DNA from: an uncultured Lachnospiraceae bacterium
Lineage (GTDB): Bacteria; Bacillota; Clostridia; Lachnospirales; Lachnospiraceae
NCBI GenBank assembly: GCA_944381475.1
Contig: CALWLH010000031.1
Coordinates: 1 to 64,000 of the forward strand
Reading direction: 5' to 3'
DNA length: 64,000 bases
Each line of letters starts with the position of its first letter. Position 1 is the first letter of the stretch. The notes under the pieces were generated by a model. That model saw only the letters and a list, made by a program, of their open reading frames with translations, searched no databases and was not told the origin of the DNA. A program made the translations under genes and the position numbers. Below are positions 1-6,306 of this stretch, piece after piece.

Positions 1-121
1 ACAGCTCAAATTCGCTCATTTTTCTGAGAAAAATGGCTACTTTTCGCTGTTTTGTGGGTCCCAAAGTCATGCATTACCATGCGAGCATGGCATGCATGAC
101 CTTTTGACCCTGATATCATAT
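1..121 (-). repeat. Palindromic intergenic repeat, copy A (runs off left edge)
   Basis: On the minus strand this reads core TGATATCAGGGTCAAAAG, then a hairpin (arms GTCATGCAT and ATGCATGAC with CCATG-CTCG-CATGG at the tip, 66-100), then ACTTTGGGACCC, then ACAAAACAGCG and an inner ATTTTTC/GAAAAAT hairpin. Nearly the same string occurs at 29673-29795 in the opposite orientation, and a divergent copy lies at 42226-42330. In all three the TGATATCA edge faces the gene that follows; here that is the 155-661 gene pair. The edge also supplies a TATAAT-like string at 119-124. The copy continues beyond base 1. Confidence 0.75.
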
Positions 122-154
122 AATAAAGAAGAAATGTGAAAAGAGGAGTCCTTC

Positions 155-322
155 GTGTGGATCAACCGCTTACATCGCAGACTGGAGATGGCCTGCTATG
201 ACAGGCGCAAGCTCAGCAGGGCCATCGCCTGCTTTTGTCAGTCGCTGCAGGATGTGTGCAGGATTTTAAACGAAGAGGATGGAAAGAAAAGACCACCGAA
301 AAGGTGTAAAAAGAAAAGATAA
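155..322 (+). CDS. Small basic protein, 55 aa, function unknown
   Basis: A GTG-started frame preceded by AGAGGAG at 142-148 (6 nt spacing). It encodes 55 residues with a Cys-containing middle and a Lys/Arg-rich tail ending KRCKKKR. Its stop codon is 15 nt before the preferred thioredoxin start, so the two would be co-transcribed. No family is recognised. The ribosome site and tight coupling to trxA support it, but the short length and non-ATG start leave real doubt; it may only be a leader for trxA. Confidence 0.4.
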   Translation: MWINRLHRRLEMACYDRRKLSRAIACFCQSLQDVCRILNEEDGKKRPPKRCKKKR

Positions 323-337
323 ATGGAGGAAAAAAAC

Positions 338-661
338 ATGGAGATCATCAAGGGAAACGAATTTGAGGAAAAGGTATTAAAAAGCGACAGACCTGTAATT
401 GTGGATTTTTTTGCCACATGGTGCGGGCCCTGTAAAGCGCTCGCCCCTATTCTGGAGGATATTTCCGGAACCATGCAGGAGAAGCTTCATATCTACAAGC
501 TGGATATTGACGAGCCGGAGAATATGAAGCTGGTTCAGACCTACGGGGTACAGGCTGTGCCCACCATGCTGTTTGTAAAGGATGGCAAGGTTGTAAAGAA
601 GATGGTGGGCTTTGAATCAAGAGCAGCTGTTGCCCAGGCTGCCATGGAGCTGGCTGAGTAA
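338..661 (+). CDS. trxA: Thioredoxin
   Basis: A 107-residue thioredoxin, the normal family length. The redox-active WCGPC motif is at residues 28-32, and the cis-proline loop appears as AVPTMLF near residue 74. It is a cytoplasmic dithiol reductant that recycles oxidised cysteines in enzymes such as ribonucleotide reductase and peroxiredoxins, fed by thioredoxin reductase, which is not in this window. An in-frame ATG at 323 exists, but the GGAGG at 326-330 lies inside that extension and is ideally spaced for the ATG at 338, so 338 is chosen. It follows a small basic ORF and faces the convergent permease gene at 698. Confidence 0.95.
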   Translation: MEIIKGNEFEEKVLKSDRPVIVDFFATWCGPCKALAPILEDISGTMQEKLHIYKLDIDEPENMKLVQTYGVQAVPTMLFVKDGKVVKKMVGFESRAAVAQAAMELAE

Positions 662-697
662 ACCTTCATGCGCCCGGCGGCGGGACTCTCAGAGTAA

Positions 698-1654
698 TCA
701 GAGGATATAGCCCATGCTTCTGGCAACATAGATCCAGAATGTCAGGGTCACAGACGCCAGCAGCGTGGTGACCACCACCGTACTGCTGGTGAGCACCCCA
801 TCCCCCTTCATATTCTGCGCCATCACGTAGCTGCTGGGGGTGGTGGGGGAGCCCAGCATGATGATGAGAGCCACCAGCTTCTGATCATAGAAGCCCATTT
901 TGACTGCGGCAAGCAGGAAGATTCCCGGAAGAAGGATCAGCTTGATAAACGCCGCCGCCAGAGTGGGCTTTATTTTTGCCAGGGCGGCCCTGCCTCTGAA
1001 ACCTGCGCCGATGGCAATCAGCGCTAAAGGAGAGGCCAGATCCGCCACCAGCGCCAGGGTTTTGTCTATGATAGCGGGAAAGCTGATATTCAAATAGGAA
1101 ACCAGCACACCCAGCAAAATACTGATGATGATGGGATTTGCTGCAATATTAACGCAGGCCCGTTTCAGTGTGGCCGCGGTGCTGCCCCGGAGGGCGTCGT
1201 CATTCGCCTCAAAGGTCAGCACCAGCACCGCATAGATATTAAAAAGAGGGACGCTGCCGATGATCATCAGGGGCGCCATGCCGCTGGTGCCGTAGATATT
1301 CTGAATGAATGCCACCCCCAAAACCGCAGCGCTGGAGCGGTAGCTGGCCTGCACGAAAGCGCCGATGATGGACTTATCCTTAATCAGCAGCTTTGCCCCG
1401 ATCCAGATGCCAAAGAAGGCGATGGTGGTGGCGCCGGCGCAGAACAGCACATAGCGCAGGTCAAAATTACTGCGGATATTTGTGGATGCGATATCTGTGA
1501 ATAGAAGCACCGGAAGGGTGCATTTGAAGTTAAACTGATTGGAAACCCGGACAAATTCATCATTTAGTAGATGAATCTGTCTTAGCCCATAGCCGATAAC
1601 CATGACTAGAAAAACCGGCATGGTGGCGTTCAGACTGAAAAGTAAATTTTCCAT
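698..1654 (-). CDS. AEC-family permease (auxin efflux carrier / malate permease type)
   Basis: A 318-residue, strongly hydrophobic protein with about ten predicted membrane segments, beginning MENLLFSLNATMPVFLVMV. The layout, with two hydrophobic halves and Asn/Pro-containing breaks such as GSPTTPSSYVMAQNM near the C-terminus, matches the AEC transporter family, whose bacterial members move organic acids such as malate. The substrate cannot be read from sequence. A longer frame starts upstream at 1780, but AGAGGGAC lies just before the Met at 1654, so the shorter start is preferred. It is transcribed alone, convergent with trxA. Confidence 0.85.
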   Translation of the reverse strand: MENLLFSLNATMPVFLVMVIGYGLRQIHLLNDEFVRVSNQFNFKCTLPVLLFTDIASTNIRSNFDLRYVLFCAGATTIAFFGIWIGAKLLIKDKSIIGAFVQASYRSSAAVLGVAFIQNIYGTSGMAPLMIIGSVPLFNIYAVLVLTFEANDDALRGSTAATLKRACVNIAANPIIISILLGVLVSYLNISFPAIIDKTLALVADLASPLALIAIGAGFRGRAALAKIKPTLAAAFIKLILLPGIFLLAAVKMGFYDQKLVALIIMLGSPTTPSSYVMAQNMKGDGVLTSSTVVVTTLLASVTLTFWIYVARSMGYIL

Positions 1655-1838
1655 GGATGTCCCTCTTCTTCGCTGTGATGTCAAATAAACCGCATACCAG
1701 TCTAGCACAAAGTTGGCGGAATGACAACAGGGGGTGCCAGCAGAAGGCGGTGAATGGAAATAATAAACAAATTCGGGCATAAACTGACGAAATCGAATAT
1801 TTTTCCGGAATAAATTGTAAAATTTTTAAAAAAAGTGC

Positions 1839-1867
1839 TTGACAATCCTGTTGTTTTGGGTTATCAT
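1839..1867 (+). promoter_or_regulatory. Sigma-A-type promoter of tRNA-Lys
   Basis: Consensus TTGACA at 1839-1844 and TATCAT at 1862-1867 with exactly 17 nt between them, 50 nt before the tRNA. It is a strong match, as expected for a stable RNA gene. Confidence 0.8.
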
Positions 1868-1917
1868 GGGCGAGTCGCAAGGGCAATAGCCCTAAAGACA
1901 TCAAAATTTCATAATCT

Positions 1918-1990
1918 GCGCTTCTAGCTCAGTTGGTAGAGCACCTGACTCTTAATCAGGGTGTCCAGGGTTCGAGTCCCTGGAGGCGCA
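1918..1990 (+). tRNA. tRNA-Lys (anticodon CTT)
   Basis: A complete 73-nt cloverleaf. Acceptor arms GCGCTTC and GAGGCGC pair with one G-U. The anticodon stem CCTGA/TCAGG encloses loop CTCTTAA, giving anticodon CTT, which reads AAG. The T-arm is CAGGG-TTCGAGT-CCCTG. CCA is not encoded. It has its own promoter and terminator. A decayed accessory island starts right after it, as expected if the tRNA 3' end once served as an integration site. Confidence 0.97.
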
Positions 1991-1992
1991 CG

Positions 1993-2037
1993 AAAGCACT
2001 CCTTTGGTGGTTTTATGACACTGGGGGAGTGCTTTTT
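1993..2037 (+). terminator. Rho-independent terminator of tRNA-Lys
   Basis: AAAGCACTCC pairs with GGGAGTGCTTT across a loop of about 20 nt and is followed by a T-run (GCTTTTTCG). It directly follows the tRNA. Confidence 0.85.
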
Positions 2038-2039
2038 CG

Positions 2040-2640
2040 TCCTTATATACTTAGCTTATCAAGATGCGAAATATTATTCTGTGCCGCCAAAATGTCATAG
2101 GCGTAATGCAGATATTTTTAGGATAGGGGCTTCCGCCCCTAGCCCGCAATGAACCCCCTATGGCTATGTGGGGCGGTGATGCTGCCCCACATAGCCATAG
2201 GGGGTTCAAAGCTTCCGGCATCACCCCTCTCCCTTTTTACACGTTCTAAAAAATGAGCTTTTATCTCTGCCGCTAGGCTAAGAGAAAGCAAGCTAGATTC
2301 ATCATTTTCGCGGAATCCATCAAGCACCATCAAAAACTTTTTGACTACCCCGCAAAAATGCTGCGGGGTTGCTTGACTTTTCGAGTAGGGGATGGGACTT
2401 CTGCTCCGCCGAAGGGGAAGCTAGAAAAGATAAAATAAAACTCCCCTTCGGACTTCTATTATACCACCCCCTACTCAAAAAGGGGTGTATTGATAGTATG
2501 TAGATTAAGTGCCTCCGGCGGGCCTCTAAAAAAGCTAGAGGGTGCGAGCCGAGAGGATTTCGCCGAGCCGATAGGATTCTATAAGTTTAGAGGGGTGAGG
2601 GTTGGCTAGTTTTTGAAATGCACATGACAACTAGAAAATC
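2040..2640. other. Non-coding, hairpin-rich stretch of the decayed island
   Basis: No convincing gene is seen. The segment carries many inverted repeats: TAGGGGC/GCCCCTA (2123-2140), a 25-bp perfect palindrome (2150-2208, listed separately), CCCCGCA/TGCGGGG (about 2350-2374), GAGTAGGGG/CCCCTACTC (about 2385-2476) enclosing CCGAAGGGGA/TCCCCTTCGG (about 2409-2451), and CCTCTA/TAGAGG (about 2524-2541). Such clusters are typical of the ends or intergenic parts of conjugative elements, so I read it as remnant mobile DNA. Confidence 0.55.
2150..2208. repeat. 25-bp perfect inverted repeat with 9-nt loop
   Basis: Left arm 2150-2174 (TGAACCCCCTATGGC...) and right arm 2184-2208 are exact reverse complements, separated by GGTGATGCT. 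There is no T-run on either side, so it is not an ordinary terminator. It may be the end of a miniature mobile element or a protein-binding or structured RNA site. Confidence 0.8.
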
Positions 2641-2644
2641 AAAA

Positions 2645-2674
2645 AATACACCCTATTTCAAAATAGAGTGTATT
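2645..2674 (-). terminator. Terminator of the SprT-like fragment
   Basis: AATACAC-CTATTT pairs with AAATAG-GTGTATT, with one mismatch and a 2-nt loop. On the minus strand the stem is followed by a T-rich tract (TATTTTTTG). It sits right after the stop codon of the minus-strand fragment at 2682. Confidence 0.7.
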
Positions 2675-2681
2675 TCACGAA

Positions 2682-2990
2682 TTATGCTAAAATCATGGTT
2701 TCTTGACAATCACCACAAATGATATTTAAGTTTTTTGTAGCTCTAACCGAATTTCCGCAGCAAGGACAAATATACTTGCGAGTGCTAGAGGGTTTTCTTG
2801 CACTTGCACCAGTAGGTGTATCACCGCCGCTTAAAGTGCCTGGGGAGGGCGGAATGAAGCGGAATCCCTCATCACGATAAACCTTTATATCTTGCCAACC
2901 TTTATCGCATATATATAGAATTAAATCATCACTATTAAGATTGATAACATCATTAATATCGATTTTATAAAAGAGCGCAGAGAATTGCAC
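2682..2990 (-). pseudogene. 3' fragment of a SprT-like / zinc-ribbon mobile-element protein
   Basis: This minus-strand frame encodes about 102 residues with only a GTG as possible start and no ribosome site. Its C-terminus has the two-CxxC ribbon KYICPCCGNSVRATKN...CGDC, the tail that follows SprT-like metallopeptidase domains in many Clostridia mobile-element proteins. The upstream HExxH-bearing part is absent. The frame collides head-on with the truncated cas4 at about 2925-2990, so both genes lost their 5' ends at one recombination junction. The family call is from memory of the ribbon signature. Confidence 0.6.
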
Positions 2991-3269
2991 GAAGTAAAAA
3001 AGAGTAAAGCAATAGAAGAGGCTGGAATATGGCAGGTAAAGTATTACCTTTATTATCTGGAAGAGCGTGGCGTTTCGGAGCTAAAGGCCAAAATTGATTA
3101 TCCGTTGATTAAGGAAAACAGAACAGTGGAACTTACAGAAGAAGATCGAATTAGATTAAGAGAGATAATAGAGAAAATATACGAAATCCAGGATATGGAA
3201 CAGCCACCGGACAGTCGGGAGAGAAAAATTTGCCGCAAATGTGCCTGCCAGGATCTGTGTTTGATATAA
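2925..3269 (+). pseudogene. cas4: 5'-truncated cas4 (CRISPR adaptation nuclease)
   Basis: Cas4 is a RecB-like nuclease with an iron-sulfur cluster that trims pre-spacers for Cas1-Cas2. The C-terminal two-thirds remains: IDFI (probable metal-binding Asp), HEVKKS (the ExK motif), the QxxxY-type WQVKYYLYYL, and the C-terminal cluster CRKCACQDLC. The N-terminal part, with the first cluster Cys and about 70 residues, is missing. The open frame reaches a stop at 2922 with only a TTG at 2985 as possible start. The fragment is 14 nt upstream of cas1. It is probably non-functional, though a short product could still be made. Confidence 0.8.
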
Positions 3270-3283
3270 AGGGAGATAAATAA

Positions 3284-4276
3284 ATGAAGCAAAGCTTCTA
3301 TGCGTACAATAGTGGAGATTTAAAAAGAAAGGATAACACCTTGCGTTTTACATCCTATGAGGGGGTAAAAAGAGATATACCTATTGAACGAATTTCGGAT
3401 ATATACATTATGTCGGAAATGTCGTTCAATACAGCTTTTATTAATTTTATTTCGGAATATGGGATATCGCTGCATTTTTTTAATTATTATAACTATTATT
3501 CTGGGAGTTATTATCCGAGGGAAAGTTTGCTTGCAGGACAGTTGCTGGTAAATCAGGTTAATCATTACATAGACCCTTCAAAGCGGCTTGTAATCGCAAA
3601 GAGGATCATAGAAGCAGCATCCTATAATATATACCGAAATTTGCGTTACTATAATGGAAGAGGCAAGGACGTATCCCAGCAAATGATTGAGATTGACACA
3701 TTGCGAAAAAGAATTCCATATGCGTCTGCAATCGATGAATTAAGGGGAATAGAAGGAAATATCTGTAAATCTTATTATCAGGCTTGGAATTTAGTAGTAT
3801 GCCAGGAAATTAATTTCGATAAGCGAGTGATGCATCCTCCGGACAATATGATTAACTCACTTATATCTTTTGTAAATGCTCTCGTTTATTCCAAAACGTT
3901 AAGTGAAATATATCATACACAGTTAAATCCAACAATTAGCTATTTACATGAGCCGGGGGTAAGAAGGTACTCGCTGTGCTTGGATGTATCGGAGATATTT
4001 AAACCATTAATTGGGGATCGATTGATTTTTTCTTTGCTAAATCGAAAGCAGATTACGGAAGATAGTTTTACAAAGGAATTAAACTTTCTTCACTTGAAAA
4101 AAGAGGCTTCAAAGATGATTGTTTCGGAAATGGAAACCCGGCTAAAAAAGACAATATTGCATAGAGATTTGGAGAGACAGGTTTCCTATCAGTATTTGAT
4201 ACGCTTGGAGGCTTATAAATTGATCAAACATCTGATTGGGGAAAAGGAATATACTGGTTTTACAATATGGTGGTGA
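3284..4276 (+). CDS. cas1: CRISPR-associated integrase Cas1 (type I-B-like)
   Basis: A full-length 330-residue Cas1, the integrase that with Cas2 inserts spacers at the leader end of an array. The three metal ligands are visible: Glu157 in RGIEG, His222 in LHEPG, and Asp234 in LDVSEIFKPLIGDR. It has an N-terminal beta domain and a helical catalytic domain. The ATG at 3284 follows GGGAG (3271-3275). It is followed after 3 nt by cas2. The base composition is clearly more AT-rich than the surrounding chromosome, consistent with transfer. No effector genes (cas3, cas5, cas7, cas8) are near. The gene looks intact although its system is not. Confidence 0.92.
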   Translation: MKQSFYAYNSGDLKRKDNTLRFTSYEGVKRDIPIERISDIYIMSEMSFNTAFINFISEYGISLHFFNYYNYYSGSYYPRESLLAGQLLVNQVNHYIDPSKRLVIAKRIIEAASYNIYRNLRYYNGRGKDVSQQMIEIDTLRKRIPYASAIDELRGIEGNICKSYYQAWNLVVCQEINFDKRVMHPPDNMINSLISFVNALVYSKTLSEIYHTQLNPTISYLHEPGVRRYSLCLDVSEIFKPLIGDRLIFSLLNRKQITEDSFTKELNFLHLKKEASKMIVSEMETRLKKTILHRDLERQVSYQYLIRLEAYKLIKHLIGEKEYTGFTIWW

Positions 4277-4279
4277 GGT

Positions 4280-4558
4280 ATGTATATAGTTCTGGTATAT
4301 GATATTAGTTTAGAGAATAAGGGGCGTAGACGCTGGTCCCATGTGTTTAAAATATGCAAAAAGTATTTATCTCATATTCAAAATTCGGTTTTTGAGGGGG
4401 AATTATCAAAAGTTCAGCTGGTGAAACTTCGTCAGGAGCTAAAACCTTATAGTGACAAAGAATTAGATTCTGTCATTATTTTTAAAACGAGACAGGAAAA
4501 GTGGCTGGATAAAGAATTTTGGGGAAAAGAGGATGATAATACAAGCTATCTTATATGA
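4280..4558 (+). CDS. cas2: CRISPR-associated protein Cas2
   Basis: A 92-residue Cas2 of standard length with the beta-strand opener MYIVLVYDIS, where the conserved Asp sits. Family features such as RRRWSHVFKICKKYL and QNSVFEGEL are seen. It bridges two Cas1 dimers in the spacer-integration complex. It starts 3 nt after cas1, so the two are translationally coupled. The leader and the single CRISPR repeat follow directly. Confidence 0.92.
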   Translation: MYIVLVYDISLENKGRRRWSHVFKICKKYLSHIQNSVFEGELSKVQLVKLRQELKPYSDKELDSVIIFKTRQEKWLDKEFWGKEDDNTSYLI

Positions 4559-4734
4559 CTGTCGACCAAAGAAAAAGTAAAAACAAGGGGGAATCGACAG
4601 CGCCGAAACTTACATAATATAAAAAGGAAGAGCAATGCAGATATACAAAACAGAGAAATAAGTGTTGGTGAAGGGGAGAGATAGACAAAACATGTTTGAT
4701 TTAGTCATTAAAATAAGTGTTGTTTGGTGAACGG
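4559..4734 (+). promoter_or_regulatory. CRISPR leader region
   Basis: This AT-rich, non-coding stretch lies between cas2 and the CRISPR repeat, where a leader belongs. It opens with an interrupted inverted repeat CTGTCGA (4559-4565) / TCGACAG (4594-4600). It also holds a near-duplicated string AAATAAGTGTTG...GGTGAA at 4656-4676 and 4711-4732; the second copy abuts the repeat. The leader role is inferred from position. Confidence 0.65.
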
Positions 4735-4790
4735 GTTTTAATTGGTACATAGTGGAATGTAAATCCGCACATATCCCTCCGGAGGGGGCG
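4735..4790 (+). CRISPR. Solitary CRISPR repeat with truncated spacer
   Basis: The 30-bp unit 4735-4764 begins GTTTTAATTGG and ends TGGAATGTAAAT. It resembles clostridial type I-B repeats, which I recall as beginning GTTTTA and ending GGAATGTAAAT. It occurs once only. The next 26 bp (4765-4790, containing CCCTCCGGAGGG) have a quite different, GC-rich composition and end exactly at the IS terminal inverted repeat, so they could be a spacer cut short. With one repeat no array can be proven; the call rests on repeat sequence and position after cas2. Confidence 0.7.
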
Positions 4791-4841
4791 TGCGAACAAA
4801 TTCCTGGACTCCCTAAGGACTTTAAAAGGAGCTAAATCAGC

Positions 4842-5264
4842 ATGTATTCACGAAACAAGATCGATATTGCGTTAAAGGTGTATCATCAATGCGGTTCTGT
4901 AACTACCTCTATACGAGTTCTTGGATATCCAATTCAGAGAGCGCTTTACGCGTGGATAGCTAATGAAGGCTCAGTCAAACCCGACCAAAAACCTTTGAAG
5001 CATGTCAACACAGCAGAGCATCCCCGAAACCCCTCAGCAAAAGTCAAAATGGATACAATTCATCGTTGCTTTGAGCTCGGGGAGAATTTAAAATTTCTAT
5101 CAGAAGATATCGGTTATACCAGAGCCAGCATTTACAGCTGGCGGAAAAAATGTCTTCAGGAAGGCGCCGCTGCTCTGATGAATGAACCTAACACATTGAC
5201 AGAAGTTTTTTCCACATCCGCTCCTGAGCTGGCACAAATACAGATTCAGAGCCGGGATATGTAA
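4842..5264 (+). CDS. IS3-family transposase OrfA (helix-turn-helix subunit)
   Basis: A 140-residue protein with two helix-turn-helix-like segments, one near residues 15-45 and one at about 85-120 (ENLKFLSEDIGYTRASIYSW), as in OrfA of the IS3/IS150 group. OrfA binds the terminal repeats and is normally fused to OrfB by programmed frameshifting. AAGGAG lies just before the ATG. The frame looks intact, but without a working OrfB it cannot support transposition; at most it could bind element ends. Confidence 0.8.
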   Translation: MYSRNKIDIALKVYHQCGSVTTSIRVLGYPIQRALYAWIANEGSVKPDQKPLKHVNTAEHPRNPSAKVKMDTIHRCFELGENLKFLSEDIGYTRASIYSWRKKCLQEGAAALMNEPNTLTEVFSTSAPELAQIQIQSRDM

Positions 5265-6060
5265 ATGGAGATAGACATTTTAAAGGAGACCATCAATGTC
5301 TTAAAAAAGGCTCAGGCATCGATCAGACAGCTCTCAAAAACAGGGAGAAGGCAGTGATTATCGATGCCCTGAAGAATAAATATTCACTGACAGATTTACT
5401 AAAACGACTTGAATTTTCAAAGAGCCGTTATTATTATCAGGAAGCTGCCATGAAAAGATCAATACGTATGAGGATGTGCGTTACTGGGTAGGTCAGCTTT
5501 TTCATGAGAACAAGCAGCGCTATGGGGATCGGCATTATTAAGACGTAAAAATATCACCGCTTCAGAAGAAGTAATGCGTCAAATCATGTGAGGAGAAGAT
5601 CTTATTGCCAGCAGCAATCGGCGCAGGAAGTATAGTTCCTATCAGGGCGAGATATCCCCATCTGTACCCAGCAAAATAAAACGGGATTTTCATGCTGATA
5701 AGCCAAATCAGAAATGGTCCACCGACATCACAGAGTTTGCCCTTCCAGCTGGTAAGGTCTATCTTTGTGCACTTGTGGATTGCTTTGATGGCCGGCTTCC
5801 CAGTTGGACTATAAGCACGACGCCTGATGGCGTACTTGTGGAAATGATGCCTGATCAGGCAATATCTCAGCTGCAGAAAGGTGAACGGCCGCTCATACAT
5901 TCTGACAGGGACTGTCATTGCCGATGGTCAAGCTGGATAGAGCATATGGAAAATGCAGGTTTGGAGGAACCCGCATGCCGTATTATACAAAAGGATTAAA
6001 GTATCACTTGGAAATATGAGCCCTTGAGAGTATCGGCAGAGCCTTGGTATAGCTGTATAA
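5265..6060 (+). pseudogene. IS3-family transposase OrfB, frameshifted and deleted
   Basis: It starts at the ATG directly after the orfA stop (MEIDILKETINVLKKAQA) and then breaks into pieces in different frames. At about 5671-5998 an rve integrase-core part is legible (HADKPNQKWSTDITEFALPA, then VDCFDG and HSDRDCH). The last legible piece is KRIKVSLGNMSP...EYRQSLGIAV at 5989-6060. Between GLEEP and that tail about 60 residues are missing, including the region that normally carries the final Glu of the DDE triad. It is clearly inactive. Confidence 0.85.
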
Positions 6061-6128
6061 TCAGTCCAGGAAAATGTCCGCACCTCCCAGTCACCTCCAG
6101 CCATAAAAGTCATCCCCCCTCCCCCAGC

Positions 6129-6195
6129 CTTAAGAAAATCTTAATCTCTTTACAATGCTTTCTAAATTGACTTCCCGCCGCCCCATTGATATAAT
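6129..6195 (+). promoter_or_regulatory. Promoter of the glycosyltransferase, with 11-bp direct repeats
   Basis: TTGACT at 6167-6172 and TATAAT at 6190-6195 with 17-nt spacing, about 110 nt before the gene. Just upstream are CTTAAGAAAAT (6129-6139) and CTTAATCTCTT (6140-6150), two 11-bp units in tandem. Tandem 11-bp units are the format bound by OmpR/PhoB-type response regulators; that regulator class is an inference. Confidence 0.65.
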
Positions 6196-6306
6196 CCCAT
6201 CAAGCAAATAAAGCAATAATCCGCATATCATAGAATTAAAAAAGAAGCCTCCCCTCTGTCAGTTCAGAGCGGGATGCTTATGAAAGAACGGGGCAGGGGG
6301 AGAAAA

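Larger units (their letters stand above)
4791..6082 (+). mobile_element. Decayed IS3-family insertion sequence
   Basis: The left terminal inverted repeat begins TGCGAACAAATTCCTGGACT (4791-4810); the right one (6063-6082) reads AGTCCAGGAAAATGTCCGCA. They match at 17 of 20 positions and have the TG...CA tips of the IS3 family. Between them lie orfA and a broken orfB. No target-site duplication is seen: GGCG lies to the left and CCTC to the right. The element is 1292 bp and was longer before an internal deletion in orfB. Confidence 0.85.

Noticed and set aside
104-124. TTGACC followed by TATAAT in repeat copy A as a full promoter
   Set aside because: The spacing is only 9 nt, so these two boxes cannot work together; at most the TATAAT is used with a weak upstream -35.
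1961-2333. Short open frames over the tRNA terminator and the palindrome
   Set aside because: They run through structured non-coding DNA and lack ribosome sites.
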